From the NCBI GenBank assembly GCA_026708055.1, contig JAPOVS010000073.1, forward strand, positions 1 to 37,475: a stretch of DNA of 37,475 nucleotides, in the 5' to 3' direction. The notes below the pieces were generated by a model. The model was given only the letters and a program-made list of their open reading frames with translations, searched no databases and was not told the DNA's origin. Origin of the DNA: a bacterium (GTDB lineage Bacteria > Actinomycetota > Acidimicrobiia > Acidimicrobiales > CATQHL01). Below are positions 1 through 7,080 of the stretch, piece by piece (the first letter of the stretch is position 1; each line of letters starts with the position of its first letter). The position numbers and the translations under genes are program-made.

Positions 1-856
1 CGTTCTCGCCGCTGAATCCGTGGATGACCGTCAAAGTGGGGAGGTCGCTGGGGCCGGCCGGGGGCGGCGGCGGCGGGGGTTCGGGCGGCGGCGGCGGTGG
101 CGGTTCGGGCGGTGGCGGTGGTGGCGGCTCGGGCGGCGGCGGCGGTGGCTCGGGCGGCGGCGGCGGTGGCTCGGACGGCGGTGGCGGCGGGGGCTCGGGC
201 AGCGGCGGAACGGCGGCAGCCTCCTCGCGAGCTTGCCGCGCCGCCTCCGCGGCCTCGGCGGCGACCTGCGCGGCCTCTTCCGCTGCCGCTTGGGCCTCGG
301 CCAAGGCCGCCTCGGCGGCCGCGAGGGCGGCTGCTTCATCGCCGGTGTCGGCCTCCGCCTGCTCGGCAGCGGCCTGCGCGGCCTCGGCTGAGTCTTCTGT
401 CGACGACGGTTCAGGTGCGGGCGCCGATGGCGGGGGTTCGGGTGCGGGCGCCGGTGGCGGGGGTTCGGGTGCGGGCGCCGGTGGCGGGGGTTCGGGTGCG
501 GGCGCCGGTGGCGGGGGTTCGGGTGCGGGCGCCGGTGGCGGGGGTTCGGGTGCGGGCGCCGGTGGCGGGGGTTCGGGTGCGGGCGCCGGTGGTGCGGGTT
601 CGGGTGCGGGCGCCGGGGGTTCCGGCGGCAGGGGCGCCGGCTGCTTGTCCGCCGGTGCCGGTGGAGGAGCCGCGGCGCTCTCGATGGCTGGCGGCGCCGC
701 TGTGGGTGCCGGCGCGGCGGCCTCGGCGGTCGGAGCGGGGGGCGGGGTGCTGACCTGCGCTGGCTCGGTGCCGCTGCAGGCCGCGGCGACCATAGCCGCC
801 AGCGCCACCATCACCACGGCGTGCAGCCCGAGCGCCACGGGAGGATGCCTGTTCAC
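1..856 (-). CDS. Thioredoxin-like lipoprotein with proline-rich linker, partial (C-terminus off the left edge)
   Basis: The frame opens with GTG at 856 and stays open to base 1. The N-terminus has a hydrophobic stretch ending in AAMVAAACSG, a lipoprotein signal with the lipidated Cys near residue 27. A very long low-complexity linker follows: nine-residue PEPPPPAPA units, an Ala/Glu-rich probably helical segment, then PPPPPPE units. The last visible residues, DLPTLTVIHGFSGEN, match the start of the redoxin domain of the next gene upstream (NDLPAVTVVDVVSGES), so the missing part is probably a paralogous thioredoxin fold outside the membrane. It is the last gene of the minus-strand sigma factor cluster, 87 bp after its paralogue. 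An in-frame GTG at 889 is an alternative start; neither has a convincing ribosome site. The redox motif itself is not in view. Confidence 0.7.
   Translation of the reverse strand, partial: MNRHPPVALGLHAVVMVALAAMVAAACSGTEPAQVSTPPPAPTAEAAAPAPTAAPPAIESAAAPPPAPADKQPAPLPPEPPAPAPEPAPPAPAPEPPPPAPAPEPPPPAPAPEPPPPAPAPEPPPPAPAPEPPPPAPAPEPPPSAPAPEPSSTEDSAEAAQAAAEQAEADTGDEAAALAAAEAALAEAQAAAEEAAQVAAEAAEAARQAREEAAAVPPLPEPPPPPPSEPPPPPPEPPPPPPEPPPPPPPEPPPPPPPEPPPPPPPAGPSDLPTLTVIHGFSGEN
60..205 (-). repeat. 21-24 bp tandem repeats encoding PPPPPPE-type units
   Basis: About six imperfect direct repeats of a GGC-rich unit ending in TCG. Read on the minus strand they encode runs of proline separated by one Glu or Ser. 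They sit just before the predicted redoxin domain of the partial lipoprotein and act as a stiff spacer. Confidence 0.7.
408..623 (-). repeat. 27-bp tandem repeat, 8 units, encoding PEPPPPAPA
   Basis: Eight consecutive 27-bp units, the inner ones identical and the outer ones with one or a few changes. They stay in frame on the minus strand and encode the nonapeptide PEPPPPAPA. The near-identity of the central units suggests recent expansion by slippage, so copy number may vary between strains. There are no spacers, so this is not a CRISPR array. Confidence 0.85.
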
Positions 857-943
857 CCTTGCGGTTCGGGTTGCGCCGTGGTCCTTCACAGGTGACGGCA
901 CTCTACCGAGGTGGCGCCTGGGATCGTCCGCGGCCGCGGTCCT

Positions 944-1540
944 TCATAGGGACGCGGCCCTGGCGAGCACGTCGGCCGTGTCGATCCCACCGAGGCCCCC
1001 CTCGACGTACTCGCCGTCGGGGGAGAACAGCGCCCACGCCGGCTGGGTGGCGACGCCGAGCTGAATCCACGAGTCGAAGGACTCGTCCCAGAGCATCGGG
1101 AACGCCGACACTCCCGTGTTCTCCACGAAGGTCTGCGCCAGATCCAGGTCGTCCTGCGTTCCCAGGCCGATGACCATGATCTCGTCTCCGTGATCTCGAG
1201 CGAACTGCTCGACGCCGGGTGCCTCCCGGGCGCAGATCGGTCAATGCGGCGCCCAGAACCACGCCAGGATCGGCCGGTCGGCGGGCGCCAGTGAGGACAG
1301 CACGAAGCTCTCGCCGCTGACGACGTCTACGACCGTGACCGCGGGAAGATCGTTGGCCGGATCCCGGGGGGCCGGTGCAGGCGCCGGGTCGGCGGGAGGA
1401 GCAGCCGGCGGGGTGCTGACCTGTGACGGTTCGCTGTCGGCGCAGGCTGCCGCCGTGACCGTCGCGGCGGCCAGGGCGACGGCGAGAAGCCGGGTCATGC
1501 GGGAGGAAACAGACCGGCGGGCGAGGCGGTTCTCGTTCAC
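944..1540 (-). CDS. Redoxin/TlpA-like lipoprotein, candidate selenoprotein (in-frame UGA in a UxxC motif)
   Basis: Predicted 198 residues if UGA at 1243-1241 is read as selenocysteine. Residues 15-33 form a lipoprotein signal (lipid Cys33), followed by a Pro/Ala linker. The thioredoxin-fold domain starts near residue 60 (NDLPAVTVVD). The active site reads FWAPH-U-PICAREAP. TlpA-type proteins normally have WCxxC here, so U100 replaces the first catalytic Cys and C103 is the resolving Cys. A cis-proline motif, TQPAW (P167), follows as expected for the fold. The 98 codons after UGA keep the same frame, typical codon use and a normal domain end. A hairpin starts 8 nt after the UGA. The GTG start at 1540 was chosen; ATG at 1498 gives a shorter signal peptide. 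The gene lies 49 bp after the GerMN protein of the sigma cluster and likely reduces or detoxifies thiols or peroxides outside the membrane. The alternative is a nonsense mutation, giving a pseudogene. Confidence 0.72.
1212..1243 (-). promoter_or_regulatory. Candidate bacterial SECIS hairpin directly after the UGA codon
   Basis: After the UGA (1243-1241) and a 7-nt gap, the minus strand reads GCGCC (1233-1229), a bulged C, GGG, loop AGGCA (1224-1220), CCC, GGCGT (1216-1212). The lower stem has five pairs including one G-U and the upper stem has three. The apical loop contains GG and begins 17 nt after the UGA. Known bacterial SECIS elements have a short loop with conserved G a similar distance from UGA. 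High GC makes chance hairpins common, so this is supporting evidence only. Confidence 0.5.
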
Positions 1541-1589
1541 GACGCCGCCGACCTTAGCGCCGCAGCCGGCAGGTCAGCGGTCGTTACGG

Positions 1590-3389
1590 CTACGGCTGGA
1601 TCCAGATGGCCTCGACAGCGGCGACCCGGGGCCCGTCGGGCGACAGGAAGTCGAAGATGGCGCTGATCTGCGCCCGTGGCGGAGTCGGCTGCTCGTCGGT
1701 GTCGTCGGTCTCCTCGGGCGGGGTTGGAAGCGCGGGAGGCAGGTCGGACCCCTCGCCCGTACCGGCCTGCGTCGTCGTCGTGGTCGTGGTGGGGATCGGC
1801 GGGGGCAGGACCGAACTCTGGACCGCCGAGCGGTAGATCGAGACGTACGCCAGCGAGGCGAAGTCGCCGTGCGGTTCGCCGAGTGGTCCGGGCGTGTTCA
1901 CCGTGACGGTGGCGCCGTCGCCGCTGCCGTCGATCCACAGCAGGTCGGCCAGCGAGGACGTCGCAGAACCGTCGCGTGGCGACGTCGTGTCCACCGGTAT
2001 GGACCACCAGTCGCTGACGGACGCCGCGGCGGTCGACACGACGGTGAGATCGCCGACGTCGGCACCCCATCGCAGCACGAGGCCCGCTGGCAGGAGGGCG
2101 GACGATTCGAGCCCGGGGCCGGTCGTGAGCCGGCGCGCCAGGTTCTCCATCGCGGCACGCGTCGTGCTGTCGATCGAGAGTGGTTGCGCCACGATCGTCC
2201 GGGTCGACACCCAGCCCGTGCTGCCGGCGGCGGTGACGACCTCGGCCCAGGCGTCGCTGCCGCTGCCGGAGCGGCCGGCGGTGAGGCGGGTGCCGTCTCC
2301 CAGGACGCCCAGTTCCTCGGCGTCGTCGTCGGGCCCGGCGCGGATCACCGCGCTCACGTCGCCGATCGTGTGGGCGGTCACCTCGCTGGTCCGGCTGGTG
2401 TAACCGGCGCCGTCCCGGATGTGGATCCGGCAGGAGCTGCCGGCGAGGGCGCCGAAGGCGGCGCAGTCGCCGTCGAGGCGGTACTCGGCGACGTCGAAGT
2501 CGCTGAACTGGAACACGGTGGCGTTGAGTTGCGTGAGGAATTGCTCGGCCGTGATGTCGTCGTCGCCGCCGAACGCGTCGGCAAGGCCGGCCGGGAGATC
2601 GATCGTCAACCACCGGTTGCTCGTCATGGTCGTCACCGCCGTGGCGTTGTCGCCGCTGAGCCCCCGGAACCCGGCGCTGCTGTCGGCCTCGTTGGGGCCG
2701 CCGAGCAGGATCCCCAGCGCGGTCGGAAGGTTGTTGGCGGCGGCGGCCCGTTGACGCGGCGCCGCGTCGCTCTCACCGCAGGCGAAGTACACGGTTACCA
2801 ACTCCGATGTGGCGTCGCTGCCGTCGCTCCCGGGCTGCTCCAGGCACGCCGGTGTCTCGGTGGCCGGCGCCTCGGCGGCGACGGCCTCGCCGTCGTCGGG
2901 AGTTGTGTCCGTCGCCGGCGCGGGATCGGCCGGAGGTGCCGGCGTGACCGGTGGGGGCGGTGTCGGCGGCGTCGGCGGCGTCGGCGGCGTCGGCGCAGGA
3001 GTGGTGGTGATCCGCCCGGAGTCGCTCGCCTGCGGATCGGCCTCGGCAACCGCCGGGGGAGCGGGAGTCGGGGGCTGGGGGGTCGGCGGCGGCTCGGCTA
3101 CCGTCGGTGCCACCGCGGCCGGATCGGCGGTGCCGGCCACCGGCGCGGTCTCGGTCTGAATCGGCGATGTTGCGCTGGGTCCCGTCACGGAAACCGAGAT
3201 GACGACGGCGATCGCCGCGCAGGCCGCAGCCGCCAGGACCAGGGCCGGCCGCAGGCGAACTTCGGGCACTCGCAGCACCCGTGGCCGGCGACCCGCTCGA
3301 CGCTGGATCTCGAAGAGGGCGCCGGGCGACACCTCGACGCCTTCCGCCCGCTGTGCGAAAGCGTCTCGGAGGCGTTCCTCGATGCTCAC
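1590..3389 (-). CDS. Membrane-anchored GerMN/SH3-like protein, putative anti-sigma partner
   Basis: 599 residues. Residues 1-46 are a basic cytoplasmic head (MSIEERLRDAFAQRAEGVEV...), of the kind found in proteins encoded after SigE-type sigma factors. One membrane segment covers residues 48-68. A Pro/Ala/Thr linker follows to about 190. About 195-325 resembles a GerMN domain (VTVYFACG, ALGILLGGPNEAD, LTIDLPAG). About 335-400 resembles an SH3b domain (AVIRAGPDDDAEELGVLGDG, GWVSTRTI). The rest is a less clear beta-rich region ending IFDFLSPDGPRVAAVEAIWIQP. Its ATG overlaps the sigma factor stop by 4 bp (ATGA), so the two are translationally coupled. I infer that the head binds or sequesters the sigma factor while the outer domains sense an envelope signal. 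No zinc-binding HxxxCxxC motif is visible. Confidence 0.8.
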   Translation of the reverse strand: MSIEERLRDAFAQRAEGVEVSPGALFEIQRRAGRRPRVLRVPEVRLRPALVLAAAACAAIAVVISVSVTGPSATSPIQTETAPVAGTADPAAVAPTVAEPPPTPQPPTPAPPAVAEADPQASDSGRITTTPAPTPPTPPTPPTPPPPVTPAPPADPAPATDTTPDDGEAVAAEAPATETPACLEQPGSDGSDATSELVTVYFACGESDAAPRQRAAAANNLPTALGILLGGPNEADSSAGFRGLSGDNATAVTTMTSNRWLTIDLPAGLADAFGGDDDITAEQFLTQLNATVFQFSDFDVAEYRLDGDCAAFGALAGSSCRIHIRDGAGYTSRTSEVTAHTIGDVSAVIRAGPDDDAEELGVLGDGTRLTAGRSGSGSDAWAEVVTAAGSTGWVSTRTIVAQPLSIDSTTRAAMENLARRLTTGPGLESSALLPAGLVLRWGADVGDLTVVSTAAASVSDWWSIPVDTTSPRDGSATSSLADLLWIDGSGDGATVTVNTPGPLGEPHGDFASLAYVSIYRSAVQSSVLPPPIPTTTTTTTQAGTGEGSDLPPALPTPPEETDDTDEQPTPPRAQISAIFDFLSPDGPRVAAVEAIWIQP

Positions 3390-3937
3390 GACGGCTCCTC
3401 CGCCGTGTCCTCTTCGGGCGGCGTCAGTTTCCGCTCCAGGGTTGCCAGACCGCGGCTGGCGTGCGTCTTGACCGATCCCGGGGAGATGCCGAGCGTCTCG
3501 GCGATCTCGGCCTCGCTGAGATCCAGGTAGTACCGCAGGGTCAGCACCTCCGACTGCCGTCGCGGCAGGCTGCGAACGGCGTCGATCAGGGCATCGCTCT
3601 GCAGCTGCTCGAGCGCGCCGGCCTCGGCGCTCTCGGCGGGGGGCGCCGCCTCGGGTACGACGCGCCGGCGCACCATGCGCCTGCGCATACGCGAGCGTGC
3701 CCCGTTCATGACCATGCTGCGCAGGTAGGCGGCCTCCTTGCCCTCCTCGGGGCGAGTGGTGAGGGTGTGCATCTTCACGAAGGCGTCCTGCACGACTTCC
3801 TCGCAGCTCCCCACATCATCGAGGAGCAGGGAGGCGAGGCGAACGAGATCCTTGTAATGGTCGGCGAACAGCCGGACCAGAAGGTCATCTTGGGTCTCGC
3901 TTCCTCGTGGGCCGCCTCGCCGCTGTGGGGCGCTCAT
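3386..3937 (-). CDS. ECF RNA polymerase sigma factor, SigE-like family
   Basis: 183 residues. Region 2 covers about 20-90 (LFADHYKDLVRLASLLLDD, EEVVQDAFVKMHT, YLRSMVMNGARSRMRRR). Region 4 covers about 125-175 (LPRRQSEVLTLRYYLDLSEAEIAETLGISPGSVKTHASRGLATL) and contains a clear helix-turn-helix. The size and the two-domain layout without region 3 are those of ECF sigma factors; the region 2 wording is that of the actinobacterial SigE-like group. It is the first gene of a minus-strand cluster followed by the membrane GerMN protein and two thioredoxin-like lipoproteins, so an envelope or redox stress response is a reasonable inference. The 246 bp upstream hold no feature I could assign. Confidence 0.9.
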   Translation of the reverse strand: MSAPQRRGGPRGSETQDDLLVRLFADHYKDLVRLASLLLDDVGSCEEVVQDAFVKMHTLTTRPEEGKEAAYLRSMVMNGARSRMRRRMVRRRVVPEAAPPAESAEAGALEQLQSDALIDAVRSLPRRQSEVLTLRYYLDLSEAEIAETLGISPGSVKTHASRGLATLERKLTPPEEDTAEEPS

Positions 3938-4183
3938 GGCTGCAGGCTCATGACTCGGTGCAGGTTCGTTTCAACCTACGCAGGTACAGACGCCCGAAGT
4001 CCTGCGCGCGTTGACAGCGCCGGCGAAGAGATTCCCCGAGTTCATAGTGATCGCCGACAACCTAACCAGCAGGATCGCCGAACGGCGGCACGGGTGACGC
4101 CGGAGCCGCTGCGGGGCGGCCGCCGGACAGGGGCTCGGGCGGCCCGGCGGTTATGCGCCGCGCGCCGGTCGCGCCGGAGGCTG

Positions 4184-4639
4184 TCAGGAGTCGGGCGCCG
4201 CCTCGACCTTGGCGTCACACATCTGCTCGAACGCCTGCACCAGGCCGGTCAGCTGCTCGGCCTGCAGATGATCGGCCAGCGAGCGGAGTCGTTCGTGGCC
4301 GATCATCCAGAACCTGTCGGCAGCCCGGCGTCCCTGCTCGGTGAGTTCACAGATGACGACCCGGCGGTCTTTCGGATCCGAGAGACGTGTGGCCAGACCC
4401 CGATCGACGAGACGGTCCACGACGGTCGTCGTGGCCGATACGGCGATCCCCAGTGCTCCCGCGATGGTTCCCATCCGCTGCGGACCCTCCCGCTCGAGAA
4501 GGAAGAGCGTCTTCGCTTGGGGGATGGTCAAGTCGAGGTCCTGCCACTCGCTTAGTCGATCGAGCCGCAGTTGCCTGTTCAGGTGCTCCACCGACTCGAC
4601 GAGCCGCTGGGTCAGTTCTTCCCGCGATTTTGTTTGCAT
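4184..4639 (-). CDS. MarR-family transcriptional regulator
   Basis: 151 residues from ATG at 4639, preceded by AGGTGG at 5 nt spacing; GTG at 4648 would add three residues. The fold follows MarR order: N-terminal dimer helix, recognition region MGTIAGALGIAVSATTTVVDRL, the wing with LSDPKDRRVVICELTEQG, and a long C-terminal dimerisation helix ending AFEQMCDAKVEA. The wing DxRxx signature (DPKDRR) is intact. It stands alone, separated by about 250 bp from the sigma factor and 280 bp from the next gene, so its target is not clear; autoregulation is common in the family. Confidence 0.88.
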   Translation of the reverse strand: MQTKSREELTQRLVESVEHLNRQLRLDRLSEWQDLDLTIPQAKTLFLLEREGPQRMGTIAGALGIAVSATTTVVDRLVDRGLATRLSDPKDRRVVICELTEQGRRAADRFWMIGHERLRSLADHLQAEQLTGLVQAFEQMCDAKVEAAPDS

Positions 4640-4679
4640 CGGATCCACCTACTGTCCGGCGACTTGTAGCGCGAATCCG

Positions 4680-4730
4680 CCTTCTACGCTTCTACAGCCG
4701 CAGGACACTAAGACTAGGTCAATACCTTCG
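4680..4730 (-). promoter_or_regulatory. Putative promoter/operator region of the MarR gene
   Basis: On the minus strand a TTGACC box near 4723 is followed after about 20 nt by two head-to-tail copies of GTAGAAG separated by one base (about 4682-4696). The direct repeat sits where a promoter -10 region or repressor site would be expected for the MarR gene. No perfect palindrome of MarR operator type was found, so the assignment is weak. Confidence 0.25.
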
Positions 4731-4921
4731 GCGGTGCGCGGCAGGTTCATCTGCAACAGGCTAAGCAGGACCCGCAGAGTGAGAGTCGCAATGGAATTCT
4801 CTTCGCCGGCCCGCCGGCCATCCATTGATTCAATCTGAGGAATTCACCGCACGATCATATGAGCATCGTCTGCCTACGGATCTACGGGCGTGTGGATCCC
4901 CCAGTGCCGCGGTGGGTCGGC

Positions 4922-5776
4922 TCACGGCGCCGGCGGCTGTCCGCTGTCGAGATGCTCGAGGGCTTCGGCGATGCCCTTCAGGGAGAATTCGGCGCGGGCG
5001 AGCAGGGTCGCTGCCTGAGCGGGGCGGCCGAACCCGACTCCGCGGGTGAGTTGCTCCGCCGATTCCCAGCTCGCGCGGTCGTACAGGGCGACGGTCAGCG
5101 AGCGGGCATCGGCGGCTGTGGCGTCGCCGACGAGGGACCGGCGGGTAGTCCAGTGCGACGTGCTGGCGCCGATGTACTGCGGCCTCCGCGTCCACGCGTC
5201 GTGTGTCCAGTCGCCGGCCCCGAGGCGGTGCCGCACGAGAACGTCCGAATCGCCCCATGGCCAGATGTTCCGCCACGTCACGAGGTTGATCCAGTGCCGG
5301 GCGGAGTCGCAGGCAATGGTCAGCAGCGCGGGCGTGTCCGGCCAGCCGGACACGTTGTGGCCGGAGTACTCGTAGCTGGTGGCGGGTGTGCTGATGTGCG
5401 GGTCGCCCGCGTCGGTGTAGTCGAGGATCCACCGTCCTACCTGCGACCACGTTTGCAGCGCCGGCACCGGCGGCTCCTGCGGCGACGGGGTTGGCGCAAC
5501 CGGGGCCACCCCCGCGCCTGCCATCGGGCTGTGGGGTGGGGGTGTCGCCGCGCCGGTGAAGGAGCACGAGGCATACAGCCAGCGGCCGGCGCGAGCGCCG
5601 GGGTAGGCGAACAGGCGCGGCAGGGGAAGCCATTGCCCGGACTCGCCGACCTGCGCTGCGCTACCCACCGCGGCGGCTCCGGACTCTGGGCCGCGTGAGA
5701 CGGTTCGGGGAACACTCCCCCCGCGCTGCCGGCGCTCCTCGCATTGCGCCGGCAGCGCGGCCGCCGAGGGCGGCAC
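4922..5776 (-). CDS. Hypothetical protein, possibly related to TagO/VasI-like beta-sandwich proteins
   Basis: Not recognised with certainty. The frame gives up to 284 residues from GTG at 5776; an internal GTG near 5668 is also possible and an in-frame stop lies about 70 bp upstream of 5776. No signal peptide is visible at either start, so the N-terminus may be degraded or misplaced. Two stretches look related: GQWLPLPRLFAYPGARAGRW...YASCSF and SQVGRWILDYTD...LLTIACDSARHWINLV. The rest (VLVRHRLGAGDWTHDAW, TVALYDRASWESAEQLTRG, LLARAEFSLKGIAEAL) recalls proteins in which a cysteine strand precedes a charged-ligand or amino-acid comparison fold. Third-position GC and amino acid content are like those of real genes, whereas the opposite and other frames are arginine/proline rich. 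Confidence 0.55.
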   Translation of the reverse strand: MPPSAAALPAQCEERRQRGGSVPRTVSRGPESGAAAVGSAAQVGESGQWLPLPRLFAYPGARAGRWLYASCSFTGAATPPPHSPMAGAGVAPVAPTPSPQEPPVPALQTWSQVGRWILDYTDAGDPHISTPATSYEYSGHNVSGWPDTPALLTIACDSARHWINLVTWRNIWPWGDSDVLVRHRLGAGDWTHDAWTRRPQYIGASTSHWTTRRSLVGDATAADARSLTVALYDRASWESAEQLTRGVGFGRPAQAATLLARAEFSLKGIAEALEHLDSGQPPAP

Positions 5777-5969
5777 GGGGAGCGGCGGGCCGGACCTGGG
5801 GAGATCGAGGCCGGCGCCGCAGATTCGAGGGACGCTGCCGAGACGACTCGCTCACTGTCGGGGGCCTTGTGCCTGCCAGGGGCGAGTACCTGGCGAGCCA
5901 CGGTCGCTGAGGTGGCCTGCGATCAGGCTCACATCTCTCCACGGGATCCGAAGAGGGAGCGCACGGCGG

Positions 5970-6125
5970 CTAGGAGAGAGCGGCGTACTGGATCCAGTAG
6001 ACGTCCCCGTTCCCGTCCGGACAGGGCGGGAATCGGTCTCCCTCGTTGAGGTCGGCTTGGATGAGATGTTCGCAGATCGAGATGTACTTTCCGGGTTTGT
6101 CACAGGTCTCGCCGGTTGCGGGCAT
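5970..6125 (-). CDS. Small 51-residue cysteine-containing protein
   Basis: ATG at 6125 is preceded by GAGGAG with 6 nt spacing, one of the best ribosome sites in the window; the stop is TAG at 5972. The product starts MPATGETCDKPGKYISICEH and continues LIQADLNEGDRFPPCP, ending YWIQYAALS. Three Cys (8, 18 and one in PPCP) plus the KPGxY...EGDRFPPCP pattern recall short zinc-ribbon-like or YjzC-like proteins, but the usual four-ligand set is incomplete. It stands alone between an unknown gene and the IS21 remnant. The 118 bp upstream are relatively AT-rich, with CCTAG repeated twice (about 6208-6220), and may hold its promoter. Function unknown. Confidence 0.65.
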   Translation of the reverse strand: MPATGETCDKPGKYISICEHLIQADLNEGDRFPPCPDGNGDVYWIQYAALS

Positions 6126-6319
6126 CGGCGTCTCCTCATGGTCGGGGACGATGCTGACCGTGTGGAATCAGGCGTGAACCCTAGCGAAGGATATGATGGG
6201 ACGTATACCTAGTGACCTAGATATGTGAGTCTGCTCACCATTGTGTCAATGGCCAGTGGGGTCTGCCCAGTGGCGGCCAGCAGAGTTGCCTGCTGGCGGC
6301 CAGGTGTTCTGCCCGCGGT

Positions 6320-6597
6320 TTAGTTGGTCAGTGGCGTCACCCCCTTTCCGGCGGTGGCTTGGGTGAAGCGGATGCTGTCACCGGCGGTGAGGACGATGTG
6401 GGCGTGGTGCAGGAGCCGGTCGACGGTGGCGTTGGCGATGGTCTTGGGCATCGATTCGTCGAACCCGGCGGGGTGAAGATTGCTCGACAAGGCGATGGAT
6501 CGTTTCTCGTATGCGGCGTCGACGACGCGGTAGAGCGCTTCGGCGGTGGCGGCGCTGACTGGCAGCAGGCCTATGTCGTCGCTGATGATGTCGTCGG
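6320..6597 (-). pseudogene. istB ATPase-helper remnant (C-terminal part)
   Basis: Fused in frame to the end of the IstA remnant. It reads DIISDDIGLLPVS...EALYRVVDAAYEKRSIALSSNLHP...MPKTIANATVDRLLHHAH...GKGVTPL, a clear match to the second half of IS21 IstB from the Walker B strand (DDIG) to the sensor and C-terminus. Walker A and the N-terminal half are missing, deleted together with the end of istA. Confidence 0.8.
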
Positions 6598-7080
6598 CGC
6601 GCCGGCGTTGTCCGGGCGGGTGTGCAGCCAGGATCGAAGCCGGGTCGCCGTCTGCGAAGCGGCCGTAGGTCGCGGCGTGGCCGAGCGCCCAATCGACGCG
6701 TGTGTGGCCGTGGAGTCGGGCCGGGTCGACGGCTTGGGCCATCTTGGTCTTGATCCGCGACGTGCCCGCGGAGGCGGCTTCAACGAGCCAGGTGTGGGCG
6801 CCGTCGCCGATCGCGAGGAACTCGGCTTCGGCCGCGCTGGCGGCTTCGGCTGCGCCCCGAGCGGCCCTGTTGGGCGCGGCGGGTAGTGGGCGTCGTCGAT
6901 CATCGGGTGCCCAGGCGTCGAACGCTGGTGGCGGGCGACCTCGACTGGGCCCGAGGATGCGCAGTGCACCACGACGATGTGGTCGCCGTCGATGCGCGCC
7001 CGCACCGTCTCATCGGCCAGGGTGTGCGGGACCGAGTAGGTCACCCCGCCGAGGTGGACCCCGACGGGAGACGGACTTCA
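6595..7080 (-). pseudogene. istA transposase remnant (C-terminal part, frameshifted)
   Basis: The first part reads GVHLGGVTYSVPHTLADETV...DGDHIVVVHCASSGPVEVARHQRSTPGHPMIDDAHYP, the C-terminal beta-barrel region of IS21 IstA. Near 6855-6870 the frame shifts, and the neighbouring frame carries on with FLAIGDGAHTWLVEAA...SRIKTKMAQAV...RVDWALGHAATYGRFADGD, the extreme C-terminus of IstA. The N-terminal DDE catalytic core is absent. Confidence 0.75.

Noticed and set aside
408-623. Possible CRISPR array
   Set aside because: Units are directly adjacent with no spacers and encode a regular nonapeptide.
1241-1243. Reassignment of UGA as a sense codon in the whole genome
   Set aside because: UGA ends leuS, comEA, folP2, holA and several others at the expected family lengths, so only the redoxin codon is special.
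1335-3530. Plus-strand open frame of 731 codons
   Set aside because: Antisense to the GerMN protein, whose minus-strand frame has a clean membrane helix and recognisable domains.
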